Shown in pieces: positions 1 to 7,494 of a DNA stretch of 64,000 nucleotides (within the stretch, counting starts at the first letter, position 1; the number at the start of each line of letters is the position of its first letter). Under the pieces are notes generated by a model, which saw only the letters and a program-made list of their open reading frames with translations, did not search any database and was not told where the DNA came from. Both the position numbers and the translations under genes were made by a program. The DNA is taken from assembly GCF_008151785.1 (NCBI RefSeq), contig NZ_CP036523.1:186001-250000 (forward strand). Direction: 5' to 3'. This DNA is from Peptacetobacter hiranonis (GTDB lineage Bacteria; Bacillota; Clostridia; Peptostreptococcales; Peptostreptococcaceae).

Positions 1-1
1 T

Positions 2-790
2 GTAAGACTACCTATTATAGTTAGTGGAGTCTTATTTATAATTCTTGCATTATTTTTATGGTTATATATGCCAGAAAATAATTTTAAATCATCTGCTCCA
101 GAGGATTTAAATACTTTTAAAAAGATGGGATATACCTTTAAATCTGGTCTTAAATTTATAAAAAATAAACCTATAATTATAATTTTGCTTTCAGTAACTT
201 TATTTTATGGATTATCCAGTGAAGGTTATGATAGACTTTCTAATATGCATTTTTTACAAGATACTATGCTTCCTAAACTTGGAAACCTTAAACCAGTGAC
301 TTGGTTCGGAATTTTTGGAATTGCAGGAATGATATTGAGTGCTATAGTAATGCATTTTATGGAAAAGAAGCTTAAGGATGATGATAAGAATAAAAATGGA
401 AAGCTGTTATTATGTATAAATATATTTTATATATCATTTATGTTCATATTTGCTATTACAAAAAGATTTAACTTAATGCTAATAGCTTATTTAGCGACAA
501 GTACCTTTAGAACTATAAATGAACCTATATTTAGTGCATGGCTTAATGGACATATAGATGACAAGGCCAGATCTACTGTACTTTCTATAAATGGACAAAT
601 AAATTCCTTAGGTCAAATTTTAGGTGGACCAATTATAGGAATCATAGCTACAAATATTTCAGTGAGTATGGGTATAGCATGTACTTCGTTATTAGTAACA
701 CCGGTATTAGTGTTATATATTGTTGCTATGATAATGGATAAAAAGGTGGTTGATAGAGTTGGAGGTATTGATTATGAAGAAAATAATTAA
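2..790 (+). CDS. tetA(P): Tetracycline efflux MFS transporter TetA(P), C-terminal part
   Basis: The frame is open from the window edge, so the N-terminal part lies upstream; 262 codons including the stop are visible. The residues before the first internal Met (VRLPIIVSGVLFIILALFLW) are a membrane helix continuous with the rest. The protein has several hydrophobic helices separated by charged cytoplasmic loops, for example MEKKLKDDDKNKNG, as in the second half of a major facilitator transporter. The TetA(P) family exports tetracycline across the cytoplasmic membrane. The name rests mainly on context: the stop lies 17 bases inside the following tetB(P) gene, the same overlap as described for the Clostridium perfringens tet(P) operon. 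Sequence alone would only give MFS transporter. Confidence 0.85.
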   Translation, partial: VRLPIIVSGVLFIILALFLWLYMPENNFKSSAPEDLNTFKKMGYTFKSGLKFIKNKPIIIILLSVTLFYGLSSEGYDRLSNMHFLQDTMLPKLGNLKPVTWFGIFGIAGMILSAIVMHFMEKKLKDDDKNKNGKLLLCINIFYISFMFIFAITKRFNLMLIAYLATSTFRTINEPIFSAWLNGHIDDKARSTVLSINGQINSLGQILGGPIIGIIATNISVSMGIACTSLLVTPVLVLYIVAMIMDKKVVDRVGGIDYEENN

Positions 791-2732
791 TATAGGAATC
801 GTAGCACACGTGGATGCAGGAAAAACAACTATAACAGAAAACTTATTATATTATAGTGGAGCTATAAAATCAGTTGGAAGAGTTGATTTAGGCAATACAC
901 AGACGGATTCTATGGAGCTTGAGCGTAAGAGAGGGATTACCATTAAATCATCAACCATATCTTTTAATTGGAATAATGTCAAGGTTAATATTGTTGATAC
1001 TCCAGGACATGTGGATTTTATTTCGGAAGTTGAACGTTCATTAAGTGTTTTAGATGGAGCGATACTAGTTATATCAGGAGTAGAGGGTATTCAGTCACAA
1101 ACAAGAATATTATTTGAGACATTAAAGGAGTTAAACATTCCAACAATAATTTTTGTAAATAAGCTAGATAGAATTGGGGCAAATTTCAATAAAGTATTTG
1201 AAGATATAAAGAAGAATATGTCCAATAAAGTAGTTAGATTACAAGAAGTATATGATGTAGGAAGCAAAGCTGTTTATATAAAAAAACTATTTGATACATG
1301 CATGATAAATGATGATGCTATTGATGTTTTATCAGACTTAGACGAAGCATTTTTAGAAAGATATATTGGTGGAATAGAACCTGATAAAGAAGAAATACAA
1401 GAAAAGCTTTCATTATATGCAAGTGAAGGAAGTCTATATCCAGTATTTTGTGGTGCGGCAGCAATTGGACTTGGAGTTGAAGACTTATTAGATGGAATTT
1501 GTAGTTATTTTCCATTTGCAGGTGATGATTGTGAAAGTGATTTATCTGGAGTAGTATTTAAAATCGAAAGAACAAGTAAAAATGAAAAGAAGGTTTATGT
1601 AAGATTATTTGGAGGAAAAATATCTGTAAGAGATAAAATTCAAGTACCTAATAAGGAGATAGCAGAAAAAGTAAAGAAAATTAATAGGTTAGAAAATGGG
1701 GGAGTTGTTGAAGCACAGAGGATAGAAGCAGGGGATATAGGTATTTTATATGGACTTACAAGTTTCCAAGTGGGAGATGTTATTGGAATTTCAAATGATA
1801 AAATTAAAAATATATCTATAGCTAAACCAGCATTAAAAACAACAATTTCTGCAATTGATAAAGAAAAAAATCCAGAGCTATTTAAAGCATTAACATTACT
1901 TGCAGAGGAAGATCCACTACTAGAATTAGAGATGAATGACATAGATAAAGAAATTTATGTCAACTTATTCGGTGAAGTTCAAATGGAAATACTAAGTTCC
2001 ATGTTAGATGATTTATATGGAATAAAAGTAGAGTTTTCGAATATTGAGACTATCTATAAGGAAACACCTAAAGGTTTTGGAGCGTCAATAATGCATATGC
2101 AGGAAGACTTAAATCCATTTTGGGCGACAGTAGGCTTAGAAATAGAACCAGCAGGGAGAGGCGAAGGTCTTAGGTATATTTCTAATGTTTCAGTAGGGTC
2201 ATTGCCAAAATCTTTTCAAAATGCAATTGAAGAAGCAGTTATTAAGACAAGTAAACAAGGATTATTTGGATGGGAGGTTACAGATGTAAAAGTCACTCTT
2301 AGCTGTGGTGAATTTTTTAGTCCAGCCAGCACTCCAGCAGATTTTAGAAATGTGACACCTATGGTATTCATGGAAGCATTATATAAAGCACAAACTGTTT
2401 TATTAGAGCCATTACATGAGTTTGAGTTAAAGATTCCTCAAAATGCTTTAAGCAAAGCGGTATGGGATTTAGAAACTATGAGGGCAACCTTTGATAATCC
2501 TATTGTTATAGGGGATGAATTCTCAATAAAGGGATTAATTCCAGTAGAAAATTCAAAAGAATATAAAATGAAAATAGCTTCATATACAGAAGGTAGAGGA
2601 ATGTTTGTGACAAAATTTTATGGGTATAAGGAAGCTTCAGCTGAATTTTCAAAAGCACGCAAAAAAACAACGTATGATCCATTGAATAAAAAAGAGTATT
2701 TGCTTCATAAACTAAACGCAATTAGAGATTAA
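774..2732 (+). CDS. tetB(P): Ribosomal protection tetracycline resistance protein TetB(P)
   Basis: EF-G-like GTPase of the Tet(M)/Tet(O)/TetB(P) class that removes tetracycline from the ribosome. G-domain motifs are AHVDAGKTT (G1), RGITI (G2), DTPGH (G3) and NKLD (G4), followed by the domain II to V region of translocase-like proteins. The ATG at 774 is chosen over an upstream in-frame TTG at 750: GGAGGT at 761-766 sits 7 bases before it, the protein then starts MKKIINIGIVAHVDAGK as TetB(P) does, and the length becomes 652 residues, which I recall as the size of TetB(P). It overlaps tetA(P) by 17 bases and is probably translationally coupled. A terminator follows. Confidence 0.95.
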   Translation: MKKIINIGIVAHVDAGKTTITENLLYYSGAIKSVGRVDLGNTQTDSMELERKRGITIKSSTISFNWNNVKVNIVDTPGHVDFISEVERSLSVLDGAILVISGVEGIQSQTRILFETLKELNIPTIIFVNKLDRIGANFNKVFEDIKKNMSNKVVRLQEVYDVGSKAVYIKKLFDTCMINDDAIDVLSDLDEAFLERYIGGIEPDKEEIQEKLSLYASEGSLYPVFCGAAAIGLGVEDLLDGICSYFPFAGDDCESDLSGVVFKIERTSKNEKKVYVRLFGGKISVRDKIQVPNKEIAEKVKKINRLENGGVVEAQRIEAGDIGILYGLTSFQVGDVIGISNDKIKNISIAKPALKTTISAIDKEKNPELFKALTLLAEEDPLLELEMNDIDKEIYVNLFGEVQMEILSSMLDDLYGIKVEFSNIETIYKETPKGFGASIMHMQEDLNPFWATVGLEIEPAGRGEGLRYISNVSVGSLPKSFQNAIEEAVIKTSKQGLFGWEVTDVKVTLSCGEFFSPASTPADFRNVTPMVFMEALYKAQTVLLEPLHEFELKIPQNALSKAVWDLETMRATFDNPIVIGDEFSIKGLIPVENSKEYKMKIASYTEGRGMFVTKFYGYKEASAEFSKARKKTTYDPLNKKEYLLHKLNAIRD

Positions 2733-2800
2733 ATTTAAATAGATAAGTTAAATTTTTATATGTAGGATTTAAATATAAGACATTCAAAGCCTAAAAGTAA

Positions 2801-2841
2801 AGGAAGGGTCGTCTGAAGAAGATGAAGACCCTTCCTTTTTT
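2801..2841 (+). terminator. Intrinsic terminator of the tet(P) operon
   Basis: Perfect 10-bp stem AGGAAGGGTC (2801-2810) / GACCCTTCCT (2827-2836), followed by a T run to 2841. It lies 68 bases after the tetB(P) stop. Confidence 0.9.
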
Positions 2842-2923
2842 CATGTTACTATGCTTAATTGTAAGTGCTTGAAATTTGTAATATAATGTAAATAAAGTTT
2901 TTAATAATAAGGGGACGGCACAA

Positions 2924-3457
2924 ATGAAAATCGACTTTAAAATAACAAAAGATGACTATATAAGCTTCAATTTACATCATTTAGAAAACTCGAAATCACA
3001 GAAAAGTACATTTAACATACTTAGATATGCTGTACCCATAGTACTTTCTATACCAATCTACTTTACAGGAACGGGGATATTTAATCAACCGAGTATATAT
3101 TGGATTATAGTAGCGATAGTTTTTTTAGTCATTTGGATTTTAACATATCCTAAGCAATACAAAAAATTAGTAGCTAAAGAAACTGATAAACTCATAAGTT
3201 AAGGAGATAATTCATCAATATTTGGAAGTAAGACTTTAGAAATTATTGATGGGACAATAGTAGTAAAAGGGGATTCTATATCAGAAACAGTATCGTTAGA
3301 AAGTATAAAAGATGTAAAAGTTTACGAAGATATGATCCTTATATATATAAGTGGATTTGTAGCTCATATAATTCCAAGGAGATATTTAGATAAAGAAATA
3401 GAGAAAGAACTTATGAAAGAGCTTAAAAAATGTAAGGCTTTAGAACAATTAAAGTAA
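2924..3457 (+). pseudogene. YcxB-like membrane protein gene with an in-frame stop
   Basis: The first 92 codons encode a soluble start (MKIDFKITKDDYISFNLHH) and two hydrophobic helices, then TAA at 3200-3202. The same frame stays open for 84 more codons to the TAA at 3455-3457. The downstream part (motifs SESIKD-like ETVSLESIKDVKVYED and LIYISGFVAHIIPRRYL) looks like the C-terminal domain of YcxB-type proteins. Helices plus that domain make the usual length of about 175 residues, so I read this as one gene broken by a nonsense mutation and not as two genes. GGGG at 2911-2914 precedes the ATG. Function of the family is unknown. Readthrough or a sequence error could restore it. Confidence 0.75.
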
Positions 3458-3502
3458 AACGTGCTCCTTTGGAGGTGTAACGGAGAACCGTATCATAAAT
3501 AG

Positions 3503-3549
3503 AAAAAAGACTGTTAAGCTAACTTTTGAGTTAGATAACAGTCTTTTTT
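3503..3549. terminator. Bidirectional terminator between convergent genes
   Basis: Perfect 14-bp arms AAAAAAGACTGTTA (3503-3516) and TAACAGTCTTTTTT (3536-3549), with a further inner CTAAC/GTTAG pairing. A run on one side and T run on the other let it serve both the YcxB-like pseudogene (+) and the membrane gene ending at 3554 (-). Confidence 0.9.
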
Positions 3550-3553
3550 GTTG

Positions 3554-3985
3554 TTATTTATCTTTATTTTCTATTGTTATATTATAAATTAAAATTCCTA
3601 TGGATAAAATAGGGAATATCAAAAGATACATATCAAAACCATTGTAAACAAAGTTAATACCAAAATTTATAATGAATAAAACTGAAAATATTATAACAAA
3701 TACATTATCATTTATGAAACTAAAATTTTTACCTAAAATCATAAATATAAATCTTAAAATACCAGAAATTGATACTATGAAAAGCAATACTAAAAACAGA
3801 TAGTAGATAGATTTTGTCGTAAAAAGATGCGAAGCTGCTGTATAGTTGAGTTCTTTTTTTAATATACCATAGGCAAATAATGCTATAGGTAAAAGAGAAC
3901 AAGCAGCTTTATTTTTGATTTCTGAAATTCTTTGTTTAGGAATTTCTGATTTAGGATTGTTTATGTCTTTAATAATAACTTTCAT
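3554..3985 (-). CDS. Small membrane protein, paralog A (family of three)
   Basis: About 143 residues starting MKVIIKDINNPKSEIP, with four hydrophobic segments. Start 3985 is used rather than 3994 because GAGGTGA ends 5 bases before it and because both paralogs (4394-4846 and 6217-6648) begin with the same MK-x3-KDIN-x-x-K-x-x-IP segment. I recognise no named family. A WalR-type direct repeat lies 72 bases upstream (4057-4073), as for the paralogs. Probably a cytoplasmic-membrane protein; role unknown. It shares a bidirectional terminator with the pseudogene on the other strand. Confidence 0.8.
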   Translation of the reverse strand: MKVIIKDINNPKSEIPKQRISEIKNKAACSLLPIALFAYGILKKELNYTAASHLFTTKSIYYLFLVLLFIVSISGILRFIFMILGKNFSFINDNVFVIIFSVLFIINFGINFVYNGFDMYLLIFPILSIGILIYNITIENKDK

Positions 3986-4056
3986 AAAAATCACCTCTAG
4001 TCTATCTTTACTTAAGTATATAATATTTTTCTATGTAAAAAATGTTTTTTTTGTTT

Positions 4057-4073
4057 TGTAATAAATTTGTAAT
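4057..4073. promoter_or_regulatory. WalR-type box upstream of paralog A
   Basis: TGTAAT-AAATT-TGTAAT, two identical hexamers with 5-base spacing. This fits the consensus TGTWAH-N5-TGTWAH known for WalR/YycF. It lies on the strand opposite to the gene starting at 3985, 72 bases before its ATG. The region between the divergent genes at 3985 (-) and 4157 (+) could also serve the latter. Confidence 0.55.
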
Positions 4074-4156
4074 ATTTAGATAATTTGAGTGTGATAATAT
4101 ATAATTATTGTATATAAACTAAAAATTATAATAACTTAAAAACTTAGGAGGATTAT

Positions 4157-4297
4157 ATGGATATACAGAATATATTAGTTCCAATAATGATTTTATTTTT
4201 CTTAGGAATAATAGGTATAATTGTATTGTCGATTAGGGTTTTACTTTTGATGGTAAAAGCATTAAAAATATACATATCAAATAATGAAAATAAATAA
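4157..4297 (+). CDS. 46-residue single-span membrane peptide
   Basis: Small gene with an excellent ribosome site: AGGAGG at 4146-4151 and ATG 5 bases later. It encodes MDIQNILVPIMILFFLGII and continues hydrophobic, ending in a short basic/polar tail (KALKIYISNNENK). One or two membrane spans at the inner membrane are likely. A terminator follows directly at 4307. It is divergent from the paralog A gene and could share its regulatory region. No family recognised; a phage-type or stress-type membrane peptide, or a type I toxin, would look similar. Confidence 0.65.
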   Translation: MDIQNILVPIMILFFLGIIGIIVLSIRVLLLMVKALKIYISNNENK

Positions 4298-4306
4298 GTC
4301 GAAAAT

Positions 4307-4345
4307 AAAAACTGCTATAAATTATATAATTTGTAGCAGTTTTTT
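4307..4345. terminator. Intrinsic terminator after the 46-residue gene
   Basis: Arms AAAACTGCTATAAATT (4307-4322) and AATTTGTAGCAGTTTT (4328-4343), one G-T pair, then Ts. The A-rich left flank allows weak use from the minus strand too. Confidence 0.85.
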
Positions 4346-4393
4346 ATAATTAACTATTTTTAATTTTTTGGAATCTTTGTAAATAGATATAGT

Positions 4394-4846
4394 CTATTTA
4401 TTCAACTTCATATTTTTGAAAATCCTTATAACAGCTGCAACTACTAAAGATCCAACCAATATAAAGAAGAACGAATTAACTTCTTTTCCTAAAGCTATAT
4501 CTAATACAACATTTATTGCTAAAAAAAGAACCAACAAAGCACTAAATGCGTCAGAACTAATAAACGTAAAATTTATTTCCAGTTCCATAAAAATAAATCT
4601 TAAAATGCTAGAAAAACATGTTAAAAATATTAATCCTAAGATAATAACTGCAATAATTGGATATGCGAAAAATGACATTGCATCTGCAGTTAGAAATACT
4701 TCTAACACAAAACCACCATAAGCTAAATCAGAGAAAAATAACAGTAGAATTATTGTAGAAAATAATGCTAATGTTCTTACCTCTCCTATCTTTTCATCTG
4801 GAATATTTGATTTAGGTTTATTTATATCTTTTGTAATGAATTTCAT
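4394..4846 (-). CDS. Small membrane protein, paralog B
   Basis: About 150 residues starting MKFITKDINKPKSNIP, with four hydrophobic helices, same design as paralogs A and C. The ATG at 4846 is preferred to the longer frame at 4888 because AAAGGTG precedes it and because the N-terminal motif then aligns with the paralogs. Upstream lie a TATAAT-type -10 and the WalR-type repeat at 4923-4939, 77 bases from the ATG. The opposite-strand frame at 4416-4721 is a shadow. Function unknown. Confidence 0.8.
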   Translation of the reverse strand: MKFITKDINKPKSNIPDEKIGEVRTLALFSTIILLLFFSDLAYGGFVLEVFLTADAMSFFAYPIIAVIILGLIFLTCFSSILRFIFMELEINFTFISSDAFSALLVLFLAINVVLDIALGKEVNSFFFILVGSLVVAAVIRIFKNMKLNK

Positions 4847-4922
4847 AATTATCAACACCTTTATCCTATTATTTACTAGATTATACAATATATTTTTATG
4901 TAAAAGTCATTTTTTTTTGTTC

Positions 4923-4939
4923 TGTAATAAAACTGTAAT
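4923..4939. promoter_or_regulatory. WalR-type box upstream of paralog B
   Basis: TGTAAT-AAAAC-TGTAAT, same spacing and same orientation relative to the gene as at 4057-4073. On the gene strand it is followed by TGACTT, an 18-base spacer and TATAAT, so the box sits just upstream of the -35. Confidence 0.55.
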
Positions 4940-4981
4940 ATTTAGAAAAAATAAAATGAATTAATATTTAAAAGATTTACC

Positions 4982-5020
4982 TTGACTACTATCTTATTTA
5001 AGGTATTCTTTAAATAAGAT
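4982..5020 (+). promoter_or_regulatory. Promoter with overlapping palindromic operator, HipA-like operon
   Basis: TTGACT (4982-4987) and TATTCT (5004-5009) form a plausible -35/-10 pair with a 16-base spacer. A perfect 11-bp inverted repeat ATCTTATTTAA (4991-5001) / TTAAATAAGAT (5010-5020), with an 8-base centre, covers the spacer and the -10. A protein bound here would block the promoter, as in autoregulated toxin-antitoxin operons. No DNA-binding protein is recognisable in the operon itself. Confidence 0.55.
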
Positions 5021-5051
5021 AAATATTTTTTTGAAAGGAAGTGTTTGCAAA

Positions 5052-5813
5052 ATGTATAATATTTCTAGTGAAGATAAATATAAATTATTAGAATTAACCA
5101 GTACAGCTAAAGGTGTACTTAGAAAATATATAGATGAAAAAAATGGATATTATTATAAAACAGGTATAGAGCAGTTAGGAATTTATGAAAATAAAACTGT
5201 TTTTGCTGAGGTAATTTCTTATGAAATAGGAGAATTATTAGGACTAGATGTATTAAAGCAAGAATTAGATGAAATGGAAATAGATGGGGAAAAAATTACT
5301 GTATGTAGAAGTAAGAATTTTTTAAATGATGGAGAAACATTTATTTCAATAAGAAAGTATTCGAAAAGTATAATATCGTATGAGGATTTAAAAAAAGAGT
5401 TTCCTCAATTTATGGAATATTTTAATTCTATTTTAATTTTTGATTTCATAATAAATAATACAGATAGACATTTGAACAATTTTGGATTGATTTTTACAGG
5501 TAATGATTTTAGGACACCTCCAATATTTGACAATGGAATGTCTTTGCTTGCCGAATTAGATAATGAAAAAATAAAATTATTTGCAAAGAATCCATATAGA
5601 ATAAAAAAAGCTGATTCATCAAAACCATTTTTTAAAAAGCATTATAAACAAATTGAACTGATAGAAAAACTTCCTAAGATAAATTTAGATTTTAATGATG
5701 AAGATATAGAAAATATAATATCTAAATATTATTATGGTGATAGAAAAGAAGTAGTTATGATTCTATTGAAAGAGAGGTTAGACTATGTTAGAAAAATATA
5801 CTCTAAAATATAA
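5052..5813 (+). CDS. HipA-like serine/threonine kinase lacking the N-terminal domain
   Basis: 253 residues. The motif INNTDRHLNNFG (about residues 136-147) matches the catalytic loop of HipA-fold kinases, and FDNG about 20 residues later matches the metal-binding DFG equivalent. The N-terminal subdomain of full HipA is absent, so the protein resembles compact HipA-like kinases such as CtkA. The ATG at 5052 is chosen over TTG at 5031 because AAAGGAAG at 5034-5041 serves it. HipA relatives phosphorylate translation factors or other proteins and act as toxins or regulators; the target here is unknown. It overlaps the next gene by 29 bases. Glutamine is encoded mostly by CAA, unlike the well-expressed genes of this genome. 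Confidence 0.8.
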   Translation: MYNISSEDKYKLLELTSTAKGVLRKYIDEKNGYYYKTGIEQLGIYENKTVFAEVISYEIGELLGLDVLKQELDEMEIDGEKITVCRSKNFLNDGETFISIRKYSKSIISYEDLKKEFPQFMEYFNSILIFDFIINNTDRHLNNFGLIFTGNDFRTPPIFDNGMSLLAELDNEKIKLFAKNPYRIKKADSSKPFFKKHYKQIELIEKLPKINLDFNDEDIENIISKYYYGDRKEVVMILLKERLDYVRKIYSKI

Positions 5814-6168
5814 AGATATTGCTGTTGGAATTTTAAGTTATGATACAGAGAGTAGAAGATTTTCTTATGAAACTATAAATAAAACATTAGATAAGTTTAA
5901 ATATCCACCAATTCTATTCGATTATAGATATTTTGATGTTAATCATATTCCAACAAATGAAGAAATTATAGAGTTTTTAGAAGAAAGAACAATTCCAGAA
6001 TGTAGAGCAGATAAAGTTCTCGAAATGTTAGGCATGGATAATTATAATGTTTGGGAAATTTGCAAGGCTACTAGAGGCGTTGTTGCAGACGATTATTGGT
6101 GGTTAGCCAAAGACGGAGATAGATACGAAGATTTTCATATAAGAGCAAGATTTGAAAAAAATAATTAG
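5785..6168 (+). CDS. Conserved-looking partner of the HipA-like kinase, function unknown
   Basis: 127 residues, starting inside the kinase gene with its own ribosome site AGAGAGG (5771-5777). No membrane segment or DNA-binding helix is evident. The C-terminal half is rich in Trp, Tyr, Asp and Glu (NVWEICKATRGV, DDYWWLAKDGDRYEDFH). The tight overlap implies coupled translation at a fixed ratio, typical of complexes and toxin-antitoxin pairs. It could be the antitoxin, a regulatory subunit or a substrate. It does not resemble HipB (no helix-turn-helix), and I do not see a clear match to the HipA N-terminal subdomain. A strong terminator follows. Confidence 0.6.
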   Translation: MLEKYTLKYKDIAVGILSYDTESRRFSYETINKTLDKFKYPPILFDYRYFDVNHIPTNEEIIEFLEERTIPECRADKVLEMLGMDNYNVWEICKATRGVVADDYWWLAKDGDRYEDFHIRARFEKNN

Positions 6169-6172
6169 GAAT

Positions 6173-6212
6173 AAAAATAAATCCCTCATTAAAAGCTGAG
6201 GGATTTATTTTT
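6173..6212. terminator. Bidirectional terminator
   Basis: Perfect 16-bp arms AAAAATAAATCCCTCA (6173-6188) and TGAGGGATTTATTTTT (6197-6212). It serves the kinase operon (+) and paralog C (-). Confidence 0.9.
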
Positions 6213-6216
6213 ATAC

Positions 6217-6648
6217 TTAATTATTTTTAATTTCTTTGAATACATAATAAGCTGTAACTAGAACAAATACTGCTGAAGTTGCAAAAAGAGGAAAATTAAA
6301 TCCACTAGTAGCTAAACTTAGTACAAAATTTACTATAAGTATTGCTGATACTATTACAAGTAATACAACATCATTTACAAAAGTAAAATCTTTCCCTAAT
6401 TTCATAAATACAAATCTAAGAACTGATGCTACTAAATTGATGATAAGCAAAGCTACAAATGTGTAGTAAACAATCTTTGTAGTTAATAATGAAGAGATAC
6501 TCTCAAAAATAAAACCATCATTTGAGTAATCAGCTACAATCAATATTAAAAATAGGAGTGATCCAATAGCATTGTAAGATACGCTGCTAAGTCTTTTTTC
6601 AGGAATTTCATCTTTATTTGTGTTTATATCTTTTAATAAAAGCTTCAT
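6217..6648 (-). CDS. Small membrane protein, paralog C
   Basis: 143 residues starting MKLLLKDINTNKDEIPE, four hydrophobic helices, third member of the local family. The ATG at 6648 follows AAAGGAGC; the longer frame to 6690 has no ribosome site. The WalR-type repeat at 6724-6740 lies 76 bases upstream, and the promoter region (T-rich tract, TATAAT, CTAGTAAAC) is nearly the same as that of paralog B, so both gene and promoter were duplicated. Function unknown. Confidence 0.8.
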   Translation of the reverse strand: MKLLLKDINTNKDEIPEKRLSSVSYNAIGSLLFLILIVADYSNDGFIFESISSLLTTKIVYYTFVALLIINLVASVLRFVFMKLGKDFTFVNDVVLLVIVSAILIVNFVLSLATSGFNFPLFATSAVFVLVTAYYVFKEIKNN

Positions 6649-6723
6649 AATTATCAGCTCCTTTGTATTATTGTTTACTAGATTATACAATATTTTTTGA
6701 TATAAAAATCATTTTTTTTGTTT

Positions 6724-6740
6724 TGTAATAAATCTGTAAT
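6724..6740. promoter_or_regulatory. WalR-type box upstream of paralog C
   Basis: TGTAAT-AAATC-TGTAAT, third copy with the same spacing and the same relation to the gene. Confidence 0.55.
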
Positions 6741-6929
6741 AAATAAGAAAAATACATATAAATCATTGAAATTTACAAATATAAAAGTATTAATTTGAAG
6801 TTGATTTATAATAAAAACAAAAGATTACAATACTCTTTAAAATAGTGTTTTTTTTCACAAAGTTGTTATAATTAGTATATCCAATAAACTTTTAGGAGCA
6901 ACTATATAGTTGTTAAAAATATATTCAAA

Positions 6930-7345
6930 AATATACATATATAGACAAATATATTTTTACAAAGAGCTCCCTACATTCATAAAGAGTGTAGAGAGGCGAG
7001 AAATCGTCCAAAACTCCTTTAATTGCTGGAAGTTCCTAAAGCTAGTTAAACTACAACGTAGAATTGAAAAATATTCAAGTGTGAATGTGGCGAAAGCAGA
7101 AAAAATTAACTAGATGGCATAAGGTTAAATCCTAAGTGCTTTAATAATGGATAATCAGCAGCCAAGATCCGAATAGGATAAGGTTCAACGACTAGGCAAA
7201 TGCCGTACATCACAAGCTATTGGTGGTGGAAATGGGGAGCATCTAAAAAATTAGATGGTGATATAGTCTGTGCTTAATGGAAACATTAAGAAGTTCATAA
7301 GAGAACTGATTGGAAAGTAGCGATTCCGATTGAACACTCTAAAAA
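6930..7345 (+). ncRNA. Group I self-splicing intron core (IStron 5' part)
   Basis: All four classic core elements occur in order: P as AATTGCTGGAAGT (7021-7033), Q as AATCAGCAGCC (7153-7163), R as GTTCAACGACTAGG (7183-7196) and S as GATATAGTCTG (about 7260-7270). P and Q share the complementary TGCTG/CAGCA of helix P4. After S there is a P9-type hairpin CTTAATG-GAAA-CATTAAG (7273-7290), then AGTTC/GAACT. Peripheral stems include GGCGA-GAAA-TCGTC near 6994-7007. The open frame at 6910-7113 is not a gene. Exact splice sites could not be fixed from the sequence alone. Confidence 0.85.
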
Positions 7346-7494
7346 TATATACGGATGTATTTTAGATATAACGACCGTATTTTTTATTTATTTAAAAACT
7401 TAAAAAATATTTTATATTATTTGTATAATATAACTTCGATTTGTATATAATATAATTAGAAAGATAAATTTGTTATAGAATCGAGGTGAGGTAA

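Noticed and set aside
4416-4721. Plus-strand frame of 101 codons
   Set aside because: Antisense to paralog B, which has a ribosome site, paralogs and a matching promoter.
6910-7113. Open frame of 67 codons
   Set aside because: It lies across the group I intron core, has no good ribosome site, and its sequence is explained by the RNA helices.
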